DNA from: Cylindrobasidium torrendii FP15055 ss-10
Taxonomy: Eukaryota > Basidiomycota > Agaricomycetes > Agaricales > Physalacriaceae
NCBI GenBank assembly: GCA_000934385.1
Contig: KN880501.1
Span: 1 to 64,000, forward strand
Direction of reading: 5' to 3'
Length of the DNA: 64,000 bases
Position 1 is the first letter of the stretch. Each line of letters opens with the position of its first letter. Below, piece after piece: positions 47,503 through 58,014 of this stretch. Made by a program: the position numbers and the translations under genes. The notes under the pieces were generated by a model. It was not told where the DNA came from. It searched no databases and saw only the letters and a list, made by a program, of their open reading frames with translations.

Positions 47503-48112
47503 ATGTCCGAAAATAATGTAAGATTCGCATTTGCTCCTAGTGCTCGACAGAGCTACACACTGGCATACTCTTCGTGTCGTCGTGCTAACTTCGCTCGCAT
47601 AGAACCGCCAATTCCTCAACGTGCCCAACTATGATATTCCAGTATATCTTCACAGCCGCGAGGAACTCAATCGCCCTACCCTACCAAACTGGCGCTCCGA
47701 GGCTGGTCTCACCTCCATGTACTTCGACCCCAATGCTGGTGAGCCTTCAGAGCCAACCTTGCCGTAATCTAGGGATCTCACTGTTGAGCCCCCAGCCGAA
47801 CCCGCGTTCCGAATCGTGTCGATGGTACAGAACCTACACCATGGCCCCGACCTGCGCCCGTTCTTCGGTAATGTCGTCCCCGAGAGCGTGGTCGTGAACG
47901 ATATCAATGGGGACCCCGTGCTGGAGATTCGGTTCTGCCCGGGCGCGGTCAAGATGAACTGCGCCGTAGCGGGCTTCACATTGGGACAACCGTGGTATGG
48001 TCCGGTTGTGGTGATGGGGGTCTGGGGATCTCCGTTTGCGCTCTACAAGGAGTACAGGCATGTGAATAAGGCGGACGTTAAGACGCTCAAGCGTTACTTG
48101 AAGAATTTCTGA
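47503..48112 (+). CDS. MYND-family member lacking the finger, cluster copy M4
   Basis: Exons 47503-47517, 47603-47738 and 47796-48112 join to 155 residues. The N-terminus is only MSENN before intron 1, so the zinc finger is absent. Exon 2 (FLNVPNYDIPVYLHSREELN to MYFDPNA) and the phase-1 intron after it match the middle part of M1, M2 and M6. The C-terminal domain is present: LEIRFCPGAVKMN, WYGPVVVMG, YKEYRHVNKADVKTLKRYLKNF. It could be a finger-less competitor or regulator of the others, or simply a truncated survivor. The first intron is unusual in length for this locus (85 bases) but has standard ends. Reading frame intact. Confidence 0.7.
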
Positions 48113-48891
48113 TGGCACGGTGGGATAGATAGAATTGCGAGGCGGGGATGGATTTGATTTTTTTGGGCGCAATGAGTTACATATCGTACATAGGCATTGA
48201 AAGGGAGCTTGTTTCTTTGACGATTTTGAGTGGGAAGAACGCGCATCCATTGATGAGACCTGAGGAAGTATTCTGTTCGACCAGGCCAAAGGACAGACGA
48301 CTGACTTGATAGATTCTCCCTATGCACCAAACTTTCCAGACCTCCACCGCCGAGAACGATGCAATTGAGCTGCTCCGGCTTGTCGCTGCTATACTAGAAT
48401 CGCAAAGGGCTCTGTAGGAGTTGGCCTGAATTCGAAAAAGTCAAGCTTGCTGAACATAATCAGTGGTGGGCAAACCGGTGAAAGCACGTCACGGTCACAG
48501 CGAATCGTGGGCTACGGACATACGGGCCGAAGAGCGAATTCGAACCCGGGTCGTGTAACTTCGTTTAACTCAACGCACTCTTCTTCCCTCTGCAGGTTAC
48601 TTTCTTCCTCTTGCCCAAGATTCATGCATCATGCCTCGTGCATCACACCCACGCCTCATGCTCCAACCGACAGGGGCCTTGCCTTTTGTCTGCCAGTGCG
48701 CAACAGTGAGGTCTTTTAGAGGGCTTTGTCTGCTAGGCTCACAACTGGCCACCGCCGTTTCTCATTTTCTGTGCGCTCAAAATTCATCATGGGTATCATT
48801 TATCATTCAGGCTATATGTTAATAAGAGACGGTAATGATATGAAGAATGCGTACCAACATTTCCACGCCCTTCCACTACTTCAAGTCCACT
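48113..48891. other. Spacer
   Basis: About 780 bases between M4 and M5; nothing coding is supported. Confidence 0.45.
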
Positions 48892-49372
48892 ATGTCTGAT
48901 TTCTCTCCGTGGGAAAACAGCAGTACGTTTTTCCCCTTGATAAGCACTGCAAGTATTGCAGCGCTACAATCTCCGAGTCGATAGCGTGTCTTCGCTCGTG
49001 CGCATGAAGGTAATTTATACTACCCAAAGAATGCCCTCGTACTCATCCGTGCACAGGACTGGCCGCGTCATGAACGCAACGGTGAATGTGTAATAAGCTA
49101 CTCTGACGGCTTGACCTATCCAAGCGCATTCGTGGACCAGCCGGTACTTTCCTTCTACTTCTGCCCAGTCTGGGGTATGTTCTATTTTGTCCGGCGCGAA
49201 ATGTTTTATATCGTCGCCGCTTTGCAGGACATACAAGGATGCTGAGTTTGCAGACTTGGCTACTGTTGCGCAGTATTTCGAGGGATATTGTTGTCGACTT
49301 GGTAGCAGACGATTTTGTACTGAAGAACAGATATATCTTGATTTTGAGCTTGAATTATTCAGAACCGTATAA
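48892..49372 (+). pseudogene. Decayed MYND-family copy M5
   Basis: KHCKYCSATISESIACLRSC is a clear first half of the finger, but the next codons include a stop and the usual YCSQEH block has become IYTTQRM in a different frame. The C-terminal domain survives in pieces: SFYFCPVWG, then in another frame TYKDAEFADLATVAQYFEGY, which matches the last block of M1 and M6. The reading then runs past the usual end to a stop at 49372. Several frameshifts; probably a pseudogene. Confidence 0.65.
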
Positions 49373-49647
49373 GTAAGAGGGTACAGTATCCATAACGGTT
49401 GTGTTAGGAAGCTCATACTACACACGTGAAAGAGCTAAACGGGCCGACAAGCACAGTGGCATAACATGTGGCGCATCCAATCATGAACCGGATATTCCGG
49501 GGCACGTGAAATAGCGGTGTGGGGAAACGATCAGCGCGATCAGACTCCTTCCCCGCTTTCTACCAACACGACCGCCGTCGAGCATCCATAGCCGCCGCCC
49601 AAAACCGACTCGACGACGACGAGCACGACATTCAGCACGGCGGCACG

Positions 49648-51224
49648 ATGTCGGCGCTCTTCCGGATTACCCCTAGCCTATGGGACAAGATACATCATTT
49701 TGCATCGTTTCCGCAGACGGGAGGTGCGTATACGCGTTCAAAGTCGAGGCAACAGTGACGCTGACGGTGTTGGGCAGTATCGCTGCAGCAGATGGTGCTT
49801 TTTGGACAGAATCCATCGCAGGGGACATTGCTGAAAGCGAGCCAGTTCATAGCCGGTGCGTCTTGCGCACACGATCCGAAACCTATATTCATGAGACCGG
49901 CGCGTAGAGGAACTGCCTGTCCGTCTCGCACATCGGGTGAAAGAGTTGGATGAGCTACCTCATAACCTCCACGCAATGCCGTCAATACAAAAGGTCAAGA
50001 ACTGGTATGCTCAGTCCTTCGAGGTGCGTGGCCTATTCGCCTATGCGAGTATAACCGCTCATCAGCTTCCAGGAGCTCATCAGTTTGCCGCCAGTGGATC
50101 TTCCTGTAGAGATCCGCAGGGCATTGAACAAGCCGCCTTCGAACGCCAAAGCCATCCCAGATTCCATTCCTAACCCATCTCTTGCGCAAATCATCGAGGA
50201 CTATTCCAACAACCCGCATTATACCACGCAGTTCCCCGACCCGATGTCCATTCAGCGACACGGGTCAAACGGCTTCAACAAGACCCGTCTCCGCGTCCCC
50301 ATGGAGCGCCGCTATTTCTCTCCTCCGGAGGATCTTCCGCTGCCGCCGCAGGTCCAGGACTACAACAGAAAGTTCACCAAGGTGCTCGAGAAAATCAAGA
50401 CCCGGCACGACCCCACTGTCACCACTGTCGCGCAGGGTGTCCTCGAATGGAAGCGTAGCAAAAATGCGCCCACCATTGGTCTTGATGTCCAGGCCTGGCT
50501 GGACCGCTTCTACCTGTCTCGCATTGGCATTCGTTTCCTCATCGGTCAACATATTGCTCTCTGCAGTCAGGCTTCTCACGATGACTACGTCGGCATCATC
50601 TGCACCAACGCCAATGTGCACGACATTGTACAGGAGGCCATCGAAAACGCGCGCTTCGTATGCGAAGAGCACTATGCCATGTTCCGTGGTCCACCAGTGC
50701 AGCTCATCTGCCCACCCGACCTCGAGTTCTCATACGTCCCTGGACACTTGTCCCACATTGTATTCGAGCTGCTGAAGAACTCTTTGCGTGCGGTGGTCGA
50801 ACGGTTCGGAGTGGAGGCAGAGAAGTACCCTCCCATCAAGATCATCGTTGTTGAGGGTACGGAGGATATCACCATCAAGATTAGCGACGAGGGTGGAGGG
50901 ATCCCCCGCAGTGCCATTCCGCTCATTTGGACTTATATGTATACCACTATGGAGGGACAAGGGCTCGCGGACGACTACAACCAGAGCGACTTCAAGGCGC
51001 CGATGGCTGGCTTTGGATATGGGCTGCCGCTTTCCAGATTGGTGCGTCTTCTTTCTGGGCTCGCGCGCTCAAGCTCTTCGTGTTTGGGGTACATGTACTG
51101 ATGACTTGTATAGTACGCAAGGTACTTTGGAGGCGACCTGAGGTTGATTGCGATGGACGGGTTCGGAACGGACGTGTATATCCATCTTAACAAGTTATCG
51201 AGTAGTCGTGAGCCTTTGCCGTGA
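49648..51224 (+). CDS. Mitochondrial protein kinase of the PDK/BCKDK family
   Basis: Phosphorylates and switches off pyruvate dehydrogenase or branched-chain 2-oxoacid dehydrogenase E1 in the mitochondrial matrix. Six exons (49648-49723, an 11-base exon 49756-49766, 49789-49855, 49908-50023, 50073-51041, 51114-51224) join in phase to 449 residues. N-terminal helical domain: RITPSLWDKIHHFASFPQTG followed by VTLTQMVLFGQNPSQGTLL, then RTRHDPTVTTVAQG-like KTRHDPTVTTVAQGVLEWK and the FYLSRIGIRFLIGQH block. GHKL ATPase domain: N-box HIVFELLKNSLRAVVERF, G1 box ISDEGGGIP, G2 box GFGYGLPLSRLYARYFGGDL. All nucleotide-binding motifs are present. Which dehydrogenase is the target is not decided by sequence alone; PDK is the more common annotation. 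It interrupts the MYND cluster and shares nothing with it. Confidence 0.94.
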
Positions 51225-52144
51225 ACGGGATGAGGATGTAGGATATACGCAAACAATATGGAATGGATATATCTCAGCCTATCTTCAAGTGGTTCGGGAG
51301 GTTACGACCTTCGCGAAATAGAGGGATGCTTGCGGGGTTCCGTCTGGACCTCCGAGTCAAAATCGAACCGTGAGCGTCAGTCACTGCAAAGGTTGTAACC
51401 CACAACTTCGGTTCTACATTGAAATGAGTTGTTCTTCCCTTGGAAAGCACGAAGAGTCGGTGAATTGTCATGAATTCATTAGGCGGCCTTAGTCTTTGGA
51501 CGTTTCTTGCCGGCGGCACCCCGCACTCTCAGGGTTCTTTAAAGAACACGTGGATACCGTTTGCATCGAGGTGTTCATCTCAATGAAAATGAGCTCGGAG
51601 TACGTCTTGACAGTATTTTGGAAGTGGAATTCGAAGGTAAATATCTGATCCTTAGCAGTCGTGGTTCATGCAGGCGGGCAATTGAAATTGTGGCGGCGCG
51701 TTGACACATATTTCACCTCACGTACTGCATATCAGAGTACGTCGCGGCATTCACAAAGAACGCTGGCTCACATGAGTATGGTCTAGTAGAACTGATTCCG
51801 AAATGAAATTTGTAGTGGGATGGGTCTTCGCAGAAGGAGCACACTTTTTGCCATAACTGTGCGTCGTGACGGTCGTGTTGAAAGCTATATCCAAGTTGGG
51901 AAATAGATTGCATCTGACGGGACCCTGTGAATTGTGAATCTGCGTTTCATGCATCCGTGAGGTCATCTCGCCAGGCCGATTTCCGTCAAACAATGAGTAT
52001 CCCTCAGCTGTTGTCGGGGCGCTCGAGCTTGGCGCGCATTGTCACGATTAAAGCTGTAGGTTATGAATGTTTAGATGAGAAAGCCTCGAGGCGTCTTCTC
52101 TTGACAGAGGTCACGGATTTTGTTCATGGCCCAGCACCTTATAA
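51225..52144. other. Spacer
   Basis: About 920 bases between the kinase and M6. Short open frames only; no recognisable product. Confidence 0.45.
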
Positions 52145-52906
52145 ATGGCGACGGCTCTGAAAGTCAAAACATCCAACTTCTCAATCTTCCCCACATACGA
52201 TCAACATTATCCAATGTCTTCCGTCTCTTTGGCTCTTGCTGCAAAGAATTCTTCTTCCCGACCTTGCAAACTCTGTGGCTCTCCAGCCTTGAAGGCTTGT
52301 ACCCGTGGTTGTAATGTGGTCTACTGCTCCCAAGAACACATCGACAAGGCGAGTCTATGTGCATTTGCTATCCATAGACATTCTCACGTTTATTTAGGAC
52401 GAGTCTCGTCATAGGCTTAATGAATGTCGCCCACGCTCTCTCCGCGACATGAAAATTACGGCTCTCTTGAACCATCTTCCAGTCCTCAAGACAGTGCGCG
52501 GTTTCGTTTTCAACGTATCCTCAGGTCATTATCCTCACAACATATGCTCCTTTAGTCTCATCGCTTTTTTTCAGAGAACTACTGTTACGCCTCGATCCAA
52601 ATTCTCGAGGATTTTACACCAGATCTCCGTGTACACTTTTCTGGACAAGACTCGGAGAGCCTCGTGTTATCACATAGGTACTCAAACATGAAGCTTTTGG
52701 ATTACCCCCTTCACCTCTGGTACTCACCCGGTGCACTGAAGGCAGAAACGCCTGTGAATCGTGCAGTCTCTTCCCTTACCAAAAACCATCGGTGTAAACC
52801 CTGGTGCGGTACAGTGGTGGTTTTGGGGTGCAGAGGGAAAGAATACGAGGATGTCTGCGAGCTAGATCTTCTGACTCTTGCAACGTACTTTAGAGGGTTC
52901 GCGTAA
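52145..52906 (+). CDS. MYND-type zinc-finger protein, cluster copy M6
   Basis: Exons 52145-52348, 52398-52524 and 52575-52906 join to 220 residues. A longer N-terminus than M1/M2 precedes the finger SRPCKLCGSPALKACTRGCN then VVYCSQEHIDK and, after intron 1, DESRHRLNEC. The middle ends FVFNVSS at the phase-1 intron. C-terminal domain: YPLHLWYSPGALK, NRAVSSLT, WCGTVVVLG, YEDVCELDLLTLATYFRGFA. Intron 1 begins GC (AAG|GCGAGT) instead of GT, while the same intron in M1 and M2 begins GT; the acceptor TTTAG and phase 0 agree, so a GC-AG intron is likely. A closer match to M1 than to M2. Intact if the GC donor is used. Confidence 0.78.
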
Positions 52907-52996
52907 CGATTCAAGATATATGAAGTAGTGAAGCACGTTCTTCAAGTAGATTCGTAATAATAGTATTGAACTACATAGCTTCTCTGGGATGACTGA

Positions 52997-54236
52997 ATGA
53001 TTGATTTTGTTATTTTTGAGATGGATTATATCAGGAAAACAAATCAAAGCCTCACCACCTTGGGGACGCTGGCTTATGGGACTCGGGATGGCTCATTGAG
53101 CGCACGTTGTCGGACCGATAGCCGAACATCCCCGAAACATTACCGCCGATCAGCCAACGTGCTTAATGTCACACCACCACTCTCCCCCAAAGGCTTGCTT
53201 CCGACACTCATGCTCGATGACCCATTCGAAACCGACGCGGTGGGCGCCGACATCATCCTCCGCTCGTCCGACAACGTGGATTTCTACGTTTTAAATGCCC
53301 TTCTTTGCATAGGCTCTAAGGCTTCATTCTTTGCACATCTCTTCGCCGACAGCAAACCGTCGGAAACTCATAATGACCTTCCAGTCGTGTCACTCTTCGA
53401 GCACAGCGATCTTCTCCGGCCCGTTCTTAAATTCTGCTATCCCATCGACGCTCCCTTACTCGAAACCATCGCAGAAGTGAAAGCTGTGGGCGAAGTGATG
53501 CAGAAATACTGCTTAGACTTCGCACTCAAGCGCCTGCAACGAACCATTTCCAAGTCGGCTTTGATCAAGAAAGAACCACTGCGGTTGTTCGCACTTGCGG
53601 TGCACAATGGGTGGAAAGAGCTCGGGGAGGCTGCCGCACGGTGCTCGCTCGCATTTCCACTTGACCAGCTGATGCCCATCCCGGAACTTGCGCTCATCAC
53701 GGCACTCGACCTAGCATACCTCATTGAATATCACCGCGAATGCAGCCGCGCGATGGGCACGCTCGTCGAGACCCGCAGTCCACATTCTTGGGGTATCTCC
53801 ATGCGCTGGCTCGGCGCACAAGAGGCGACAAAGAAGCTGTTGTTCAGACAGGCGGCGTGGTGCTCGTGGTGTAAGTGCAGACTGTCGTACCGCATACACA
53901 TCGGCGAGACCCATGGGCAAGGGGATGTGCACAACTGGGCAACAGCGTTTGTGGAAACTGCGGTGGCACAGCTCATACGGAAGCCGTCGCCCGACACGGT
54001 TTTGAACGATGTTCTCTTGGGGAACACGATCGTTCAGAGCATCCAGGAGTGTAACTCGGATGCTTGGAAGAGCATTGCGTACGGTCAGATCCAACTGCTG
54101 GCGCATCTGTTGGCCGACCAAGTTGAGAAGTTGGTTTCTCAGGTATGTGCTTTTCGACTCATCTAATACGCATCATTTGACGTCTCTGTAGGTCCCATTA
54201 AAGATTGTTTGGCCAGTTGAGAACAGTGAGAGCTGA
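52997..54236 (+). CDS. BTB/POZ-domain protein
   Basis: Likely a protein-interaction or Cullin-3 adaptor protein. Exon 1 ends at 54142 and exon 2 is 54192-54236 (VPLKIVWPVENSES), giving 396 residues from the first ATG. The BTB core is DIILRSSDNVDFYVLNALLC followed by IGSKASFFAHLF, VVSLFEHSDLLRPVLKFCYP and the helical EVKAVGEVMQKYCLDFALKR, as in many mushroom BTB proteins. The second half is helical with HNWATAFVETAVAQLI and QIQLLAHLLADQVEKLVSQ. The start is unsure: ATGs at 52997, 53021 and 53210 are all in frame, and 53210 would leave a more normal distance from M6 (which ends at 52906) and a 325-residue product that keeps the whole BTB domain. Confidence 0.75.
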
Positions 54237-54245
54237 GCGCTGAGC
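54232..54245. repeat. GCTGAGC tandem pair
   Basis: Two copies of GCTGAGC, overlapping the stop codon of the BTB gene; related to GCTTAGC repeats at 24154 and GCTCAGCGCTCAG at 32944. Confidence 0.45.
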
Positions 54246-54880
54246 GGGCTCTTGGGACTTCAGGATTCATTCATCATAACGCACATCAAGCATAGTTGTT
54301 ACGCCATTTCATACCGCTACGCATGGATCTATCTCATATTATTGCTCTAATTCAGAACTGATATTACTATAAGTATCAACAGACTCACTCTTCGTTGTAT
54401 CCGCAGAATCATTCGATGCTATCTGCGATTCAAGGTAGTTCGGAAGTACTGGATATCTTAGTAGCCATTGCACTGCAACTCCTTGTACCTTCTGTCTACG
54501 GCAGAGTTGACAACGAGAAGGGAGGGGATTTTACCACATCTCTGCGAGAAGGGGAACTCGAAGCTATCCCGTGTCAAGCCGTCGATGGATAGTTAAATAA
54601 GCAAATGTGCTTAGCTTTGTCAGTGGAGAGACCTTGACGAAGAAGTACAAACTGTTAGCTATGGGCTCAACTTGGTCACAAACGGAAGTGTCTGTCGCCG
54701 GATTTCCTTCTTATTCGAAACAAAGGCCTTGACGGTATATGTAGAACGTGAACGCAGGGACTACTTACTTTGACGTGCTCTCGGAGACTGGTTCGCGAGG
54801 ATAATCAAGTTGAAGACCTTGATGGTGGAAAGTTCTGATGCCAAACTTTAGGCAGAGGGCAGTATGTTCGATGTGTGGCC
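54237..54880. other. Convergent spacer
   Basis: 3' flanks of the BTB gene (+) and the next gene (-). A 65-codon frame at 54395-54592 has no support. Confidence 0.45.
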
Positions 54881-56860
54881 TCACAGAAAATATGGAACAT
54901 ATACTAACAAAATGTGGTCACGAGTCAGTGGAGATACTATGGGATATGTGCTCTGAAGCATGGAAAAGGTCACAAAGAGAACGTTAGCGCCCTCATACGG
55001 GGAAATCATGGCGTGCGGTGCCCATGTAGAAGGCACCACGGACAAACCAGACATCCCAAAATCAAGGCTAAGATGTATCCTTGTATCGGAAACAGCACAC
55101 CTTGTATGGAAGGTCAGATGTGACAGAGTAATTAACGGAAGAGAACCAAGCATGGCAACAATAAGGAAACGCTCAGGCAAGTCGAGAGGATCGGGCGACT
55201 GAAGGGAGTCCGACAGTGGCTCGTTGTTGGTAGCTATTGTGGGAAGCGAGGCCCGACGACGACGACAAGGAGGAGGAGGAGTAGCCGGCGCCGTTGAGGC
55301 TTTGGAATTGGTGCTGACACGAGAATCGGGTCCAGCCTGGTCCGACATCCTCGCCTTCTTCTTGACGTGGCGCGCAGTAGGGGTAGGACTTGAAGGTGGG
55401 GTACCAAAAATGGTGTCGACGGAGCCGGCACCAGGAATTGCAAGAGGGTCGGGAGAGGGGAGATGAAAAAGACGACGTCCGGGCGTAGGGGGTTTAGGGG
55501 CAGGCGCAGGCGCAGGAGCAAGGAGGGGCTCCGGAACTGGTATAGAAGCAGGAATGTCGCTTTCTGAAGCACTTGAATTACGTACTGAAGCCGTCGAGCG
55601 TGATCTGTTGAGGCTCTGAGCAGGGTAGCCTGTTGGCTGGCTAAGCCCGCTGAGGGGTTGCTGTGAATGCCAATCGTCGTCGTCGTCGTTGTCGCTGTCA
55701 TACGTTATATCCTTGAATTTGAGCTCCATCTCGACCTGCTCCTCAAGATCATCCCACTGCGAAGAGTTGGATTCGGCTTCGGAGCCCAGGTCAGAAGATG
55801 GTGCGTCGTCAGAAGACGGGTCGAGCTCCCCAGAGAGTGATTGGACATCCTGAGGTTTGACCCTGACTGGCCAACTCTTGTTCAAGCCAAGATATGGACC
55901 GACCAAATCGCCGGTTTGTGGGTCGTACAACGGCACCTCCCTGTCGCTTCCCCGACAAATCAGCCAATTCTTCACATCGTCCTCTTTCATCCAACCCTGA
56001 GCAACCATATCCCTGTACTCGGCGAGTGTCACAGGCTTGAAGATATTATGATCGACACTTGTGCAAAATTCGAGCATATCCTCGTCGAGCTCCTTTTGCT
56101 CTGGGGAACGCTTGATACTGTGAAGGACACCGGAACGCGCGAGGCGAATAATGACATCGACCCGTTGGAGGAAGACCCAGATAGGATGCCATGCCATGAG
56201 GGGCGTCGACGCAGAGCGTTTCGTTCGGATCGATTGTTCTTGATTGAGATGTCCGTTTTCCGGTCTCTGGGTCGAAATAGAGCTCGAGAGGTCCCTTGCG
56301 CGTGAAGAAGGTGCGTATGTACTGGCGCATCTGCTTAGGTATTTCCTACAAAAGGAGAAGACCGTTTGGTATCGTTTCTGTACGCGCAAACAAGGACTTA
56401 CCTCAAAGAGTTTTTTTCTTTTGGTTCGAACGTGCGCCAATGTTGTGGATGAGGAATGCCTTCAGTTCTCTCCACTGCGGCCAAGTAATGGAGACACCAT
56501 CCATGAGTCTATCGTTGCGAACATGCTCATCCGGAAATTCTAAAGCGGTTTACAATCACATTGATTGGACGAGGAAGAACACTCACCAAGGAAGATGTTT
56601 GTGGTCGAGTCAATATGCAAATTTTCGTTGCAGATAATACGAACACAATAGACAATCTGGGTGGGGATTGAGCGCCTAAGTCCATGGCACATCTGCCTAA
56701 TGTTATCGTGATCAAGCTTTCCAGTCAAAAATCCTGCAGGCTGGTCGAAACTGGACAGGCCTTCTAGCTTTTTTCGAATTGTCGAGGAGAGGGGGTGAGA
56801 GGTTTTCGGATCGGAAACATTACGAGGCGCTGTAGGCGACGCCTTGGCTGACTTCGCCAT
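54881..56860 (-). CDS. Protein of unknown function with disordered tail; apparent frameshift in an A7 run
   Basis: Starts MAKSAKASPTAPRNVSDPK, then KLDHDNIRQMCHGLRRSI and IVYCVRIICNENLHID, and after intron 1 EFPDEHVRNDRLMDGVSITW then PQWRELKAFLIHNIGARSN. The next run of seven A (minus strand of 56411-56417) shifts the frame: the continuing frame stops within three codons, whereas one base fewer would give KKLFE and join cleanly to the next exon EIPKQMRQYIRTFFTRKG, PLELYFDPETGKRT. A further intron leads to QKELDEDMLEFCTSVDHNIF, VPLYDPQTGDLVGPYLGLNK and a Ser/Pro/Asp-rich tail of ~200 residues with basic patches (RHVKKKARM). The true C-terminus within the last ~100 codons is unclear. Possibly nuclear. 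I do not recognise the family. Confidence 0.5.
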
Positions 56861-57193
56861 TGAGGTATCCAGTTGAGTCTGAAGCTGAAGCGCCGACGGC
56901 TTCGACTGCTGTGCAGTATCTGTAGAGTAACAGAGGAAAGTGGCACGCGAGATTCGCGATGGTGGTAGGAGCCAAACGAGCCGACGTGGTGTGCGCTTAC
57001 AAAGGGCGTGCCTATGACTAATTCCACGCTTTAGGCCCGCGTGGACATAAATCGTGAAAGGGACTTAGGGTGTTCATGTCAGTGTTTGCACAGCAGTGGC
57101 GCTCGCCGCTACGAGCGGCTCGGCCGATGGCCGCCGGTTCCCGGTCAGACACGATCGAGACCGATCATCCAGCGTGCTTTCCTACCTCTGCTC
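56861..57193. other. Divergent promoter region
   Basis: Short spacer between the 54881 gene (-) and the 57194 gene (+). No motif stands out. Confidence 0.4.
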
Positions 57194-58014
57194 ATGCTTT
57201 ACCGCGCTCAAGACATTTCGCTCTCTGATCAGTTCACCTCCTCCCTTGTGAATGTCCCCATTCTTCATAAAGATGGCTGGACCGTAAGTGAAGCGAGCAG
57301 GAAAACGTCTTCATCCTGACATTCCGCCAGGTCAATGCCCTAGAAAGATTCGGCGGGCTATATGAGCGGGGTTTTTGAAAATACATAAAATCACCTTTAA
57401 ACACTCTGCACGGTGAGTGATGATATGAACTTGTCTCTCTTGAATGCACGCTCATGCATCGTAGTCCAGCCGGGGATGGATCAGCTCTTTCGCCCAACAA
57501 TCGTGGCTTTTTTCCCTAAAGAAGATACCCTTCGCAGTATCTTTGAGTTCTATCAATCCAATTTCCATTGTCCTGCTTCTGAGCGCCAGAAATTCGATGA
57601 GGTGCGCTGTCTGACCACCCGAGAGAACGTCGCTAATGGAAGTCGTCGAGATGCCACATCTTCGTACATCTACATATACCCTGGCAGTGAATGATTTCTT
57701 CGAGGAGGATCTTTTCACGCGTCATCCGCTCACTGGCAACATTAGCCGGCACCAGTATCCCTACACCACACTCCCAAAGTTCACCCTCCACGTTCATCCA
57801 TGCATCGCGGCGCTAAGAGCAGGCATCTTCGCCGGCCTCGACCCCGAACAGACGCCCATTTCCAACAATCTACTTGCCATTTCCCGCCTCCACGCACGAT
57901 GCAGGACTGATATTCCACCGCGTCCTCGTCCAACAAAAGCTCTGTCCGCGACATCCAACACACATATGTCCGCTTCAAGTTCACGCCACTCTACAGCACC
58001 TGAGGCCCTGTCGT
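57194..58014 (+). CDS. Protein of unknown function, possibly degraded at its 3' end
   Basis: Exons read MLYRAQDISLSDQFTSSLVN followed by VPILHKDGWT, then VNALERFGGLYERG, QPGMDQLFRPTIVAFFPKED with TLRSIFEFYQSNFHCP, and MPHLRTSTYTLAVNDFFEED with FTRHPLTGNISRHQYPYTTL and FTLHVHPCIAALRAGIFAGL. Introns lie at about 57283-57327, 57378-57464 and 57604-57650 with usable GT-AG ends. C-ending codons are strongly preferred from 57650 to 57900, which supports coding. Near 57900 the good frame is lost; DIQHTYVRFKFTPLYST follows in another frame and ends at a TGA, after which VVRILSVGISGILSGSPVVS again looks coding. So the gene may extend to about 58270 with a broken or mis-spliced part. Family not recognised. 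Confidence 0.4.

Noticed and set aside
48535..48565. TTCGAACCCGGG as a second tRNA T arm
   Set aside because: No pairing T stem, acceptor stem or anticodon arm can be drawn around it on either strand.
57770..57830. HVHPC motif as an Atg3/Atg10-like E2 active site
   Set aside because: The His-Pro-Cys triplet also occurs in those enzymes, but the surrounding segments do not match and the rest of the E2 fold is not seen.
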